In this document: positions 10,791 through 60,599 of the stretch, piece by piece | Position numbering within the stretch: position 1 is the stretch's first letter | How the letters are laid out: each line of letters starts with the position of its first letter | Source: Prorocentrum cordatum | Lineage: Eukaryota > Sar > Dinophyceae > Prorocentrales > Prorocentraceae | Length of the DNA stretch: 64,000 nucleotides | Direction: 5' to 3' | Assembly: GCA_963575745.1 (NCBI GenBank) | Contig: CAUYUJ010014187.1 | Coordinates: 318,501-382,500, forward strand | Translations under genes and position numbers: made by a program | The notes under the pieces: generated by a model | Told to the model about the DNA's origin: nothing | The model's input: only the letters and a program-made list of their open reading frames with translations | Databases searched by the model: none

Positions 10791-11040
10791 AGGAGGAGGA
10801 GGAACAGGAGGAGGAGTGTCACGAGGAAGAAGGAGGGAGGAGGATGTGGACCATCAGTTCTCTCCGTGTGGCTGCGGCGCTTGCTGCCCCCCTACCTCCC
10901 TGGCCCTCGCCAGGGAAGGATCGGGCGGAATGCAGACTTCTTCTTAAGCTGAAGGGGCGTAAAAGCCGGGGGAGAGGAATAGTGATTCCTCCTCCCCCCC
11001 CTTCTGCTCCCCCTCCTCCCCGTCCTCCTCCTCCTCCACC

Positions 11041-11073
11041 TCCTCCTCCTCCTCCTCCTCCTCATCATCATCA
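11041..11073. repeat. (CTC)n-(ATC)n microsatellite abutting the spliced leader
   Basis: CTC triplets run into ATC triplets and end directly at the spliced-leader copy. This marks the left edge of the retrocopy insertion. Confidence 0.8.
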
Positions 11074-11095
11074 TCCGTAGCCATTTTGGCTCAAG
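11074..11095 (+). other. Genomic relict of the dinoflagellate spliced leader (DinoSL), 22 of 22 bases
   Basis: The 22-nt leader is complete: a T at the variable first position and then CCGTAGCCATTTTGGCTC and its last AAG. Dinoflagellate nuclear mRNAs receive this leader by trans-splicing, so it should sit in the genome only in SL RNA genes or in reverse-transcribed mRNA. Here the leader is followed by CAGGC and a long open frame rather than by the GT donor of an SL RNA gene. It is therefore a retroposed-mRNA signature. No second leader copy precedes it; the left neighbour is a microsatellite. Confidence 0.93.
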
Positions 11096-11108
11096 CCAGG
11101 CTTGCCTG

Positions 11109-12608
11109 ATGCGCTACTGTGGGCCGCGCGCGCGCCATGTCGGCCGGCTCTCGTTCATGTTCATCGCTCTCCTGGTCCGCCTCGGTCTGGTCGCCGTGCA
11201 GGTCTCTTTGCAGCTGGTGATCGTCGTGTGGTTCGATACCGAATTCGGGTCCACCAGCGCTGCTCTCCGTGCGACGGAGGCATACCTATGGCCGCGTCTG
11301 TACTGGTGCTGCTGCAAGGTCAAATCCGCGGCGAACGCGGCCAAGCATGGGCAGTTCCGCCGCTGCTGGCTGGTCTTCTTCTCTCGTCCTCAACGGTACT
11401 CTCGTGCGCGGGGCTCTTTGGCTACTACGTCCACTCAGACCGCCAGTCTGATTTCGAGCTCGACGCAAACTGATGACATGTCAAATCTTCGTGCTTCGGC
11501 TACCCCGTTCTTTCTGCCGATTCTGGCTATTGGGAGCTCTCGGCCATCTGGTGGCCTTGAGGATGCTGCTGCTGCCCGCACGCCGCAGGCGTTGGGCCCA
11601 CCTGATATTTGGTTTTGTTTTCCTGCGCGCCCGGGCGACCTGCCTGGACACCGCCGACGCCCTAGGCGCCGTCGCCGTCGCCCTGCGGGTGCTGCTCGCG
11701 TTCCTGAGGTCCGACCTCCTGAGACAGACCCTCCACGCCATGTGCGTGATGAAGCTGATGTTATTGCTCTGACTGGTTCTGATGTCCATGCGATCGTTCA
11801 AGACGTTTCTGGTGGTGTTGCCCACGGACCCTACATCTGTGATGATTCTCGCGGTGACGATGCTTCTCGACATCCAGCGGGTGACCCTCGCGTTCGTGAT
11901 CTCCGTCATCCTGAGCCTGATCCTCCACGCCAGGAGTGCGCTGAATTTCATGGTCGTGTTTCGGCTGGTTCTGGTTTCCGTCCTCTCGTTCAAGACGTTT
12001 GAGGGGGTGCGGCCCAGAGTCTCGATTTCTTTTGCGTGAAGGCGCTGGATGGCGGGCCGCGCGTCCGCACTGAGTCGGCGTGCCGGTTCTCTCCTGAATG
12101 CGCCCGCGGCAGCGCCTGTCGTTTTAGCCATGTATCCACGCTGGCGCCTGAGGCGATCAATGCAGGGCACGTGCGCTTGATTGTGGTAGTACTAGACATT
12201 GAAGGCTCGCTCGCTCTTGCGGAGGCTCAAAGGCATCTGCGGGCGGCTGGTCATATCGCTCCTTGCATTTTCGCTTGTGCTGCCGCTGCTGACTGTGATC
12301 GGGCTGTCGCTCCAGCTGGTGGTCTGGCGCTTGATTTCGAGGACTGCGAGTCAGATGGCCGTCGCGGCGAGCTCGAGTGCAAGAGCTGCGAAGATGAACT
12401 GCTCGACCTGTATAGCGAGACGGAGTGCCAGGACTGTGAGCTCCAGGATGCTCGTATGTGGATTCCTGTAGGCAGAGGTCGTGTTCGCTGCGTTCCCCTA
12501 CGCTGGACCTCGGCGACTACTGGCGCAGCCGGGCAGCCTGTGCATCAAGAGTGGCCCCAACAGCGACTTCATCTGTCAGGAGGGAAAGAAACACGCAGAC
12601 ACAATTAA
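11109..12608 (+). pseudogene. Processed retrocopy of a trans-spliced mRNA; product unknown, one in-frame TGA
   Basis: A single frame starts at ATG 11109, 13 bases after the leader, and runs to 12608. It is broken only by a TGA at 12000-12002. The first part has hydrophobic N-terminal stretches (residues about 14-42). The middle is basic and Pro/Arg-rich. Residues about 205-298 contain an internal duplication: PPETDPPRHVRDEAD...VQDVSGG recurs as HPEPDPPRQECAEF...VQDV-stop-GG. The second repeat therefore shows that the stop replaces a serine. After the stop comes a C-x5-C-x5-C-x3-H cluster (about 12081-12131), reminiscent of but not matching a CCCH finger, and a Cys/Asp/Glu-rich end. I recognise no family. 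The intronless state and the leader support retroposition. Whether the shortened frame is expressed is unknown. Confidence 0.6.
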
Positions 12609-12735
12609 TCCTCGATTCCCCAGAGAATATGTGAAAACATGGGAAGTGGGGGGGAAGACAAAAACCCAGAAAACATGGGAAAATATGGGGGATCCTTTTA
12701 TTTGTGTGTATTTATTTGTGTGTCTGGGGGCCCCT
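12573..12735. repeat. Interspersed repeat A, copy 1 (about 155 bp)
   Basis: From TCAGGAGGG through GACACAAT, ATATGGGAAGTGGGGGGG, AAGACAAAA and TTATTTGTGTGT to GGGGCCCC. It matches 46173-46335 almost base for base apart from a TG-microsatellite length change. It is less GC-rich than its surroundings. Confidence 0.85.
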
Positions 12736-13430
12736 TCAATCTGGAGTCTCCCCGTTCGTCGGGCTCCTGTCCTTCGGCTGCTTTGTCGTCGCGTGCCGCA
12801 GCGTCCTCCCGGGTGCCCTGCTTCAGCCCCCCAGGCGCCCACGCTCGACGTGCACGGCTGGACCTCCGACGCCGCCGCCCACGAGGGCGGCCATCTGCTC
12901 GCGCCCGTCTCTCGACGGCACCTCCGACCGCCTTACCAGCCTGGAACAGATCCCTCTCCCTATGCTGGGCACCTCCTCATCACGATGCCAATCTTAGGGA
13001 TTCTCTTTTTTTTTGAGGGCGAATCCCTAAGATTGTCATCGCTGTTTGGCGTGCCAATCTTAGGGACAGGGATACGTTCGAGGCTGGTAATCGTCGGTGT
13101 CGACGGCTGGACCGACTGCCTGAACAGTTTTTGGTCGGCGGGTCGAGAGCGGGCCCCTTCCGGTGAAGAGCTAGGCGGGGCGCGCGAAGCCCTAATTGGG
13201 GAGACAGGGCGCGGGCGGGCGGGGCATCAGGCGGCCAGAAGGTGCAGAGTAGGCGAAGTGCACCAGGTGCCACCGACTGGTAAGGAGAGGCCCAGGAGAC
13301 CGACGACCTGAACAGGGGCGGTTAAATTACACATGCAATTTCACCTAATTACACCAGCGACCACGTGGACGTCGGCACCGAGGCCTCGAGAGGCTCCGAG
13401 GCGGGCGCGCGCGGGGCGGGTGCGTGAGGT
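12736..13430. other. Non-repetitive GC-rich stretch with one strong hairpin; no gene recognised
   Basis: A frame is open over much of this interval, but it starts inside the preceding repeat and shows no domain. A perfect 15-bp inverted repeat, CAATCTTAGGGATTC at 12989-13003 and its complement at 13021-13035, encloses a 17-base loop with nine T. A third copy of the arm (CCAATCTTAGGGA) follows at about 13054-13066. Confidence 0.5.
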
Positions 13431-13448
13431 GGCACCTTTCTTTTTGGG

Positions 13449-13880
13449 ACGCTCGCTCCTCCTCCTCCTCCTTCTCCTCCTCCTCGTCCTCCTTGTCGTC
13501 CTCTTCGTCCCTATCCTCCTCGTCGTTTTGTTCCTTCTCTCCCCCTCTCGTCCTCTTCGTCGTCCTCGCCCTCCTCCTCGTCGTCCTCGTTCTCCTCCTT
13601 CTCGTCCTCCTCCTTGTCCCCGGCGCGGCCCGCGGCGCTTCTCGCCCCCACAGGACGGCGCTCCGCCACGAATCGCTGCTGTTCGCGAAGGTCAAGATGG
13701 CCTCCGGTTCCCGGGCGTTTTTTGTTTCTCGTTTTCTCTCTGTCTTTCTCTCTCTCTCTCTGTCTTTCTCTCTGTCTCTCTGTCGCTCCTTCTCTCTCTC
13801 TCTGTTTCTCTCTCCCTCTCGTCCCTTCTCTCTCTCTCTTTCTCCTTTTTGTTGTTGCGCTCTCTCTCTCTCTCAGCGGA
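13449..13880. repeat. (CTC)n and (CT)n microsatellites
   Basis: CTC/CGTC triplets at about 13449-13615 and CT-rich repeats (TCTCTCTGTCT) at about 13735-13880 flank a short unique piece. The Leu/Ser and Glu/Arg frames are artefacts of the repeats. Confidence 0.85.
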
Positions 13881-13972
13881 GGACCGTTCTCGGGGGTCCT
13901 CCCTCGAGAAGTTGCCATTGTTTTTGCACCAGTCGCAACTAGTGTTCGGTTGAATATAGTAGGAGGGCGACA

Positions 13973-14100
13973 ATACACACATATATATATATGTATATAA
14001 ATAAAACAAATATACACACAAACGCACATACATACATACATATATATATATATATGTATAAACGTATATGATACATATATACAGTTATATTTGTATATAC
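13973..14100. repeat. AT-rich (TA/CA)n microsatellite
   Basis: ATATAT, ACACAC and CATACATACA runs give a very AT-rich island in otherwise GC-rich DNA. Confidence 0.85.
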
Positions 14101-14104
14101 GAAC

Positions 14105-14260
14105 TTTTGACGTTTCGTGCGTCCCCACCAACCCATCCACAAACGTTGCCCAGGGGAGTTGAGGTGATCAGGTAAGTGTGGAGCATGCAGAAGAACGAAG
14201 GGCGGGGGAAAACGTCATAATTCCCAAGAGGGGGAGGATGGAGGAGTAATCGTCGTCGTT

Positions 14261-14306
<46 letters not shown>

Positions 14307-14905
14307 GAGGAGGAGGAGGAGGAGGAGGAGGAGGAGGAAAAGGAGGTCCTTTTGAGGCCTCTTGGGCGCCTCTTGGGGTTTTTTGGGCTCCTCTTGGGAC
14401 CCTCCTGGGCTGCTTTTGGGAGCTTTTGGGTCACTTTTGGTGCCATCGTGGAGGGCATCGATAAATAAAGAGGGGAGCTTCAAGTAGCCCTCCCCTCGGG
14501 AACAGCGAAAATCGCATCCTGGACCCCTGTTGGAGCGCTCTTGGGGCGCTCTGGGGGCCGTCTCGGGGCTCTCTTGGGCCTTTCCTGGGGCTCTCTTGGG
14601 CCATCTTGGGGCCATCTTGAGGCCTCGGATGGCCATCGGAAGCGAAAAGGCGAGAAAACAACAATCATCGGTATTCTTTAGGTTCTGTCGAAGTTTGGCT
14701 TCTTGGGGGCCTCCTTGGAGGTCTCGGGCGCCTCTTGGAACCATCTTGTAACGTTCTTGGGGCCTCTTGGAGCATCTTGGAAGCCATCTTGAGGCATCGT
14801 GCGCTATCTGGAGCCATCTTGGAGCTCATCTTGGACTTTCAGGGGCCCTCTTGCAACCGTCTTGGGCCATCTTGGACGCTCCGACCGCTCGCGGAGCCCC
14901 CCGCG
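14105..14905 (+). repeat. Interspersed repeat B (CTTGGGGCC family), copy 1
   Basis: It begins with a unique block containing CCCCACCAACCCATCCA, then microsatellites, then short CTCTTGGGGC/CATCTTGGGG units around a conserved core (TTGAGGCCTCGGATGGCCAT, CGGAAGCGAAAAGGCGAGAA). It ends in TTGGACGCTCCGACCGCTCG. The same order recurs at 20095-20790. The TTGGACGCTCC end also occurs alone near 16931 and 18997, and the CCCCACCAGCCCATCCA start near 62423. An inverted, partial copy lies at about 32140-32380. Confidence 0.75.
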
Positions 14906-16230
14906 TCGGCTGGTGATTCGATCTGCGCGCATGTGGCGAGTCGAACTGTTGCGCGGTGAACCAGGAAAACAAAAACAGGTCGCCGTCCCCCCCGCACCGA
15001 GAGGGCCGAACCCAGAAAGAGGTGCACTATGCTTCAATGCCTTGCCTGCGTGTTCACCCTCATGGGCACGAAGACTCCGAGAAAAGAGTTTTGCTCATGC
15101 GGATCCACTCAGGTTGGGCGCGTGTTGGCCACCGGGGCCACGCATGGAGCTTTTCATGGGGCGATGAGTTGCGCGAGAGGCGTGCTGGAGCGGATCGGAG
15201 TGGGCGAGGGCGGGGGGAAACGAGGAGGAGGACAAGCAGGGGAAGGAGAGTATGGAGGGTGAGAAGAGGGAGGAGGGGGGGGTATGGGGGAGGGGGGGGG
15301 GAAGACGGGGGAGGGGGCAGCAGGAGGAGGAGGAGGCGCGCGGCGGTGCGGAGAAAACGAGGAGCCAACAACACACGCGGATTGGGAATAAAAGGGGGAG
15401 GGGAGAGCGAGGAGAAAGGAAACGACCCTGTACTTCGGAGGCCGCCCTTCAGGTGATACTTCAGTTGGGGGGTTGGGCGATTTCGTCCGTTTGCGATTGG
15501 CGCCCGACCGGCTCCACTATATTCGCGTAGGACACGCATGAAGGATTGTTATTGGGACAGCAATCGGAGGTAGGAGGGAGGAGTGTGGTGGGAACAGAAG
15601 GGCCATTGTGGAGGCGCTTGTGGGCCATACCCAGGCTTCTTAGGGTATGTATGTTCATTCGGACGTATCTGGCGAGCGCAGAAGAATTTAGGAGTATGCG
15701 TGGAAGAGATTTACAAATGTTCCCTCCAACCACGCCGTCATCGCGCTTCACCGCTTCACCATCGTCTTCAGCAGGGGATGCCCAGAGGTACCACTATCGA
15801 GACTCGACTTGTGGAAAGGGGCCTTGTCAGCTCAAGTTTTTTGAAGCAGACGAGCCACTACAGGAGGCTCGTTGATGATCCGCCTCGGATGAACCAGTGT
15901 CCCGCATATTCTCAAATCTTTGTGAAACCGTATTTGCTGAAGCGACATTTGGCAAACGCTCCAAGGACGAGGCATGGAGATGGGAAGTGTTTAGCTTTTC
16001 ATCACACCCCGTGTATATACGAGCTGGACAGAGCAACGTCGCAGTGGCTTTCGCCATTCCGCCGTCCCACAGTCGCTGGTTGCTTGTTTCTCCCGATGTG
16101 TCAGTGGTTGTCTGCTGGCCTGGATGTGTCCCTCGTTGCCTGTTGCCTCAGACGTGTCGCGCCTTGGTCCCCATGGTTCAACGAGAGGGGGGTCCTACAT
16201 GAAGATCTTGGGCTTACGCCACACTGCTGA
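14906..16230. other. Mostly unique sequence with a GGA-rich tract (15220-15345); no gene recognised
   Basis: A 215-codon frame (15583-16230) and shorter ones are present on the + strand. They have no recognisable domain, no leader and no clear splice pattern. Composition alone could produce them. Two Cys/His-containing stretches near 15900-15960 do not form a standard finger. Confidence 0.4.
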
Positions 16231-16299
16231 CCCCTTGGGGAACGGGCGGTCGTGCCTGGAAGCCCGCGCGAAAGTTCCGAGCGGGGCCTCGGCAACATT

Positions 16300-16905
16300 C
16301 CGGACTCCGGATCGGAGCTCATTCCTCTTCATTTCTCTCATCACTTACGCCAGCGCAGTAGCAGTCCGGATTCTGGATTCCGGATTCCGGATTCGGCCTC
16401 CCAGAGCCAAGCCTCACCAGCAATCCAGATTCCGGATTCCGAAATCCAGATTGGAGCTCATCCCTCCTCATCTCTCGCATCCCCTGCGCCAATGTCTCAG
16501 CAGCCTTCCAGATTCTGGATTCCAGATTCCAGATTCGGCTGGCTGGCAGGCTCAGCTCCATCTCAGCGACAGGCCTCAGCAGCATTCCGGATTCCCGATT
16601 CGGCATTCCGGCTCCTTCTTCTTCATTTCTCTCATCCCCAGCAGATTCCGGATTCCGGATTCGGATTCGGCTGGCTTGCAGGATCAGCTTCATTCCAGAG
16701 CCAGGCCTCAGCAACGTTGCGGATTCCGGATTCCGGATTCCGGATTGGAGCTCCTACCTTTTCACCATCCCTCTCATCCCGAGCGCCAGGCCTCAGCAGC
16801 ATTCGGGATTCCAGATTTTGGATTCTCGATTCTGGATTCGGTTGGTTGGCAGGCCTCAGCAGCATTCCAGATTCCAGATTCCCGATTCCGGATTGGACCT
16901 CTTTG
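16300..16905. repeat. (GATTCCG)n arranged as higher-order repeats of about 110-140 bp
   Basis: GGATTCCGGATTC words alternate with a longer spacer containing GGCTGGC(T)GGCAGG, CCAGGCCTCAGCAGCATTC and TTTCTCTCATCCC, repeated about five times. Several frames stay open because the 7-bp unit lacks stops. This is a satellite and not a gene. Confidence 0.8.
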
Positions 16906-17019
16906 GCCGGATTCTCTGGATCACCTCGCCATTTTGGACGCTCCGACCGCTCGCGAACCCCCCCGTTCAGGTCCAGGGGAGGGGGTAGAGGGGGGTCAAG
17001 CTACCCACCCGCCCGCAAG

Positions 17020-19480
17020 CCGTCTAGCTCACTCTCACCCAACCTCCCACCACGTAAGTGACACCCGAGCCTGAGCATGTTCAGCGGTCGTCTTTGGATG
17101 GACAGCTGCTGGGAACCAAAGCCGAGCCCATGTGCGCGACGCTGGGGGTGCGCCACGCGTGCCAGGCGCGCCACGCGCGCCAGGCACCCCTGGGGCCCGA
17201 GCGTGCCAGGCAGGCCTGGTGCGCCAGATGCGCCACGTGCTCCGAGTGCGCCAGGTGTGCCGCATACTCCAGCCGCGCCAGTTGCGCCACGTTCGGGGCA
17301 CGTGCAGAGTGTGTCAGGTGCGCCTGCGCACGTGACAGCACGCATCGGGAAACATGTCGGTCCCCGCCGTCCTTATCGAAAACCAGTGCCCATCATTGTG
17401 TCTGGGTGTCTGGTTGGCCTGCGCACAGCAGGCCACGCGCCACCACCCCCACCGCCCCTGTCAAAAACCACTTGACAGTGAAAGCGGGATGGCCGCGCAT
17501 GATCCATATTTAGCCGCGAGGTGCATGTTGTATTGTTTTTTTTCAGGGGTGGTCGCCCTGCGCACGGCAGGGAATATGCTGGCTCCCCCGCCGTCCTTGT
17601 CAAAAACACTGCAAAGTGTTCGCGGGTCTCACGAACATGACTCAAGACTTTGCCCCAAAGTGTACTCTGCATTGTTTTTTGACAGGGATGGTGGTGGTGG
17701 GGGGGGCCCATCGGGTTGGCCGCGCATGCTCCAAAGGTGGAGGCAGAGTGCGGTTTGTATGGTTTTTTGACAGGGATGGTGGGGGGCGGGCCCTCATGGT
17801 GTGGGCATGGTTCCTGGTTGGACGCCGGCCAGGAAGGGGAGGGGGTGTATAAGGAACAGTGACCAAGACACCCTCCTAGATAGCAAGCTGTCTAGCTCTC
17901 TCCCACCCGCCCTCCCAACACATTAGTAACACCCGAGCCTGAGCATGTTCAGCGGTCGTCTTTGGATGGACAACTACTGGGAGCCAGGCGCGCCACGCGC
18001 GCCAGGCACCCCTGGGGCCAGAGCGTGCCAGGCACGCCTGGTGCGCCAGATGCGCCACGTGCCTCCGCGTGCGCCAGGCGTGCCGCATACTACAGCCGCG
18101 CCAGTTGCGCCACGTTCGGGGCACGTGCAGAGTGTGTCAGGTGCGCCTGCGCACGTGACAGCACGCATCGGGAAACATGTCAATACCCACTGTCCTTATC
18201 GAAAACCAGTGCCCATCATTGTGTCTGGTGGGCCTGCGCACAGCAGGCCATACACACAGCAGGCAATATGTTGACGCCCCCGCCGTCCGTGTCAAACAAC
18301 TACACCGTGCTCGTGGGCCTCACGAACGTGACTCTGGACTGAGCCCCAACGTGTACTTGGTATTGTTTTTGGACGGGGATGGTGGGGGGGGGGCCTCATG
18401 GGACTATCATTGTTCCTGGTTGGCTGCTGGTCGCCTGGGGGAGGCGGTGTATGTTAATAGGGAACAGTCATCAAGGCATCCTCCAGATAGCACGCCGCCT
18501 ATTTCACTTCCACCCGCCCTCCCAACACAAGTAATTCCCGAGCCTCAGCATGTTCAGCGGTAGTCTTTGGATGGACGGCTGCTGGGAACCAGAGCCGAGC
18601 CCATGTGCGCGACGCTGGGGCGAGGCGCGCCACGCGTGCCAGGCGCGCCACGCGCGCCAGGCACCCCTGCGGCCCGAGCGTGCCAGGCAGGCCTGGTGCG
18701 CCAGATGCGCCACGTGCTTCCGCGTGCGCCAGGTGTGCCGCATACTACAGCCGCGCCAGTTGCGCCACGTTCGGGGCACGTGCAGAGTGTGTCAGGTGTG
18801 CCTGCGCACGTGACAGCACACTTCGGGAAACATGCCGGCCTCCAACATCCACGTCGAAAACCAGTGCCCATCATTGTGTTTGGCGGGCCTGCGCACAGCA
18901 GGCCATACGCCACCACCCCCGCCGTCCCTGTCAAAAACCTCTTGACAATGATCGCGGGTTGGCCGCGCATAATCTCTCCAGATCACCTCTCGCCATCTTG
19001 GACGTTCCGACCGCTCGCGAACCCCCCCGTTCACGTCCAGGGGAGGGGGTAGGGGGAAGCGTCAAGACATTCTCCTAGATACCAAGCCGTCTAGCTCGCT
19101 CCCGCCTGCCCTCCCAACACGTACGTAACACCCGAGCCTCAGTAAGTTCAGCGGTCGTTTTTGGATGGACAGCTACTGGGAGCTAAAGCCGAGCCCATGT
19201 GCGCAACGCTGGGGCGAGGTGCGCCACGCGTGCCAGGCGCGCCACGCGCGCCAGGCACTCCTGGGGTCCGAGCGTGCCAGGCACGCCTGGTGCGCCAAAT
19301 GCACCACATGCTTCAGCGTGCGCCAGGTGTGCCGCATACTACAGCCGCGGCAGGTGCGCCACGTTCGGGGCACGTGCAGAGTGTGTCAGGTGCGCCTGCG
19401 CACGTGACAGCACACTTCGGGAAACATGCCAGCCTCCACCATCCATGTCGAAGACCAGTGCCCATGCGAGAGGTTTATTC
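17020..19480. repeat. Four tandem copies of a unit of about 0.6-0.87 kb
   Basis: Copies start near 17020, 17880, 18490 and 19085. Each has a CTAGCTC...CCCTCCCAACAC lead, CCCGAGCCT(G/C)AG, AGCGGTCGT(C/T)TTTGGATGGAC, an internal minisatellite of GCGCCACGCG/GTGCCAGGC words, CGGGGCACGTGCAGAGTGTG, and a GAAAACCAGTGCCCAT block. The first copy is longer and the last is cut short near 19470. The 80-160-codon frames (MFSGRLWMD-type) arise from the repeat and differ between copies. Short CCGTCCCTGTCAAAAAC blocks and their inverse TTTTTTGACAGGGATGG occur in copies 1-3. Confidence 0.8.
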
Positions 19481-20094
19481 TCCAGGAAAAGGATGTAGCG
19501 GCGAGCCACGCGACGATCGCGGCAGAGGTGGAAAATTGAGCGGCCGGGATGGATAATGGGGCGCTGCCTGGAAAGGCAAGTGGTGAATGCTGATCCCTCT
19601 GTGGCCCGTGGTGGCGGGGCGTAGGAGCTATGGCGGCGGCGCGACTTGCCTCCTCCTGAGACTCTGACATCGCATATGCGCTGTGCGAACTAAAAAAAGA
19701 GAAAGGGGGGCTAGCGACATCCTTCGGCAGGGAAGGGTTGCCACCCAAGGGTGGCAGCGACAACCATGGGCATGAGCATGGTTGTTGCCTGCTTCCGTTT
19801 AGTCTTTCTTTCTGTTTATCTAGAATTTCAGATTGAGACATGTACAATTAATGCAATCTGACAATTTTCAGTTGAACGCAAAAACAGAGATCACAACGTT
19901 ACACAATCATATTACGTTTTGGGACCACCATCCCAGCGAGACGCCGTGAGATTTTATCATGCTTATCTTTAGACAAAGAAGGTACGAATGATTCCTGTGA
20001 GTTTCCAAATGAGAGTAAGGAGAACATAATGATGATATCGGTGAGTTCCCGTTCCCGTTGCAACTGAGAATAATGATAACATATCCGCCAGAAC
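19481..20094. other. Unique, lower-GC stretch; nothing recognised
   Basis: About 600 bp with reduced GC content from 19800 onward. No long frame, domain, leader, RNA gene or strong hairpin was recognised. Confidence 0.5.
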
Positions 20095-20790
20095 ATTGAC
20101 GCTTCGCGTAACCCCACCAGCCCACCCAGAGGCGATGCCTAGAGGAGTTGCCTCGATCAGGGAAGTGGGCAGCACGCAGAGGCATGGTTCCTCTTAGATT
20201 GTCTTGGGTGCCGCGAGGAGCCTCTTGGGGGTCTCTTGGGAGCCTCTTGGACGCCTCTTGGACGCCGCTTGGGGCCTCCTAGGCGCCTTTTGGGGCTCTC
20301 TTGGGGTGCTCTTGGGAGCCTTGGGAGCGCTCTTGGGGCCATTTTGGAAGAGATCGATCAAAACAGGAGGGAGCTCCAGCTACGACGCCCCCCATCGGGA
20401 GCCCTAGCTACGCCTCTTGGGCCCCGATGGAGCGCTCTTGGGCGCTCATGGGGCCGTCTTGGCGGGATCCTGGGCCTCTCTTGGAGCCCTCCTAGGACAT
20501 CTGGAACCATATTGAGGCCTCGGAGGGCCATCGGAAACGGAAAGGCGAGAACACACCAAACATTGATTTCTTGTGGCTTGGGACCGATTTTGGCCTCTTG
20601 GCGGTTGTCCTGGGGCGTGCTTGGGGCCGCTTGGAGCTTGGGATATCTTGGGTTAGGTTGAGCCATTTTGGAGAATAGTATGGTCTCTCCGAGGCGCTCT
20701 TTTTGGGCCATGTTGGACGCTCCACCGCGTCGCGAGCCCCCCCGTACAGGTCCAGGGACGGGGTAGGGGGAGGGGGAGCCCCCCTCCAGA
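20095..20790 (+). repeat. Interspersed repeat B, copy 2
   Basis: Same order as 14105-14905: CCCCACCAGCCCACCCAGA start, AGGAGTTGCCTCGATCAGGG, CTTGGGG-type units, the TTGAGGCCTCGGAGGGCCAT and CGGAAACGGAAAGGCGAGAA core, and a TTGGACGCTCCACCGCGTCG end followed by GGTCCAGGGA and a G-rich tail. It lacks the microsatellite insertions of copy 1. Confidence 0.8.
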
Positions 20791-21132
20791 AGGGGAAGAA
20801 GGGGGTTGGAAGAGAACGCTCTCTAGTGCACCTGCGCCCAGACGGGTGGCATGATTGAACCTTCTGAAGAGGGATCTTGGAAGGGGGGGTTACTTCAACA
20901 TCGTTGATGGGTCTTGGGTTTATATTGGTCCTCCTCCCTCCTCCTCCTTCTCGTCCTCCTCCTCCTTATCCTCCTACTCCTTATCCTCGTAATCGCCGTC
21001 TGCCCCCCTGGCCGACTACGGCAGGCGACGACGGCGACGGCTTCCTGCCCCCCCCCTCGGGCCGCCGAAACCCAGCGGCGTAGCAGAGAGATTTGACGTG
21101 CGCCCCGAGGCTCTGGCAGCCACGCCGCTGAG

Positions 21133-59971
<38,839 letters not shown>

Positions 59972-60062
59972 GTCATTGTACCTCCCGTTCCTTCCCCTCT
60001 TTTACTCATTTTTTTCTCTCCCTCCCCCTTCTCTCCGTTTGGGCCAGCCAGTGTCGGAGGTA

Positions 60063-60245
60063 AGTATAGGAGGAGGAGGAGGAGGAGGAGGAGGAGGAGG
60101 AGGAGGAGGAGGAGGAGGAGGAGGAGGAGGAGGAGGAGGAGGAGGAGGAGGAGGAGGAGGAGGAGGATGAGGAGGGGCAGGAGGAGGAGGAGGAGGAGAA
60201 GGAGGGGCAGGAGGAGGAGGAGGAGGAGGAGGAGCAGGAGGAGCC
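60063..60245. repeat. (GGA)n microsatellite
   Basis: About 55 GGA triplets, then GGAGCAGGA variants. Confidence 0.95.
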
Positions 60246-60319
60246 CGGCACCCTCGATCGAGAGTGCAAGTTAGATTTACTAGCAGAGGTCGGAGACTTA
60301 GAACAAACCTCACAAGGCC

Positions 60320-60592
60320 GGCGATCCGCCGATCCAGCGGTCCTGCGATCTGGCGAATCTTCGATCCAACGATCCGGCGATTCGTCCAGCGATTTGGCGA
60401 TCCAGCGATCCGGCGATTCGGCGATCCTGCGATCCGGCGATCCGGCGATCCGGCGATCCGCAGATCCGGCGATCCAGCGATCCGCCAAGTTGGCGATCCA
60501 GTGGTCGTGCAATCCCGCGATCCCGCGTTCCTGGTGATCCGGCGATCCGGCGATCCAGCGATCCGGCGTTCTGGCGATCCGGCGATAGCTGC
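60320..60592. repeat. (GGCGATCC)n array
   Basis: An 8-bp unit GGCGATCC (variants GCGATCCA, GCGATTCG) repeated about 30 times. It contains one GATC per unit. Frames translate as Ile-Arg-Arg-Ser-type repeats. Confidence 0.9.
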
Positions 60593-60599
60593 ATTGAGG

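Noticed and set aside
12081-12131. CCCH zinc finger in the retrocopy
   Set aside because: The spacing C-x5-C-x5-C-x3-H lacks the usual seven or eight residues between the first two Cys, so it is only noted as a Cys/His cluster.
17020-19480. Family of secreted or structural proteins encoded by the four repeated MFSGRLWMD-type frames
   Set aside because: Frames differ between copies through small indels and end at different points. The DNA repeat is conserved and the reading frame is not.
16300-19480. CRISPR-like arrays
   Set aside because: The repeats are contiguous or have related spacers, no cas genes exist, and the genome is eukaryotic.
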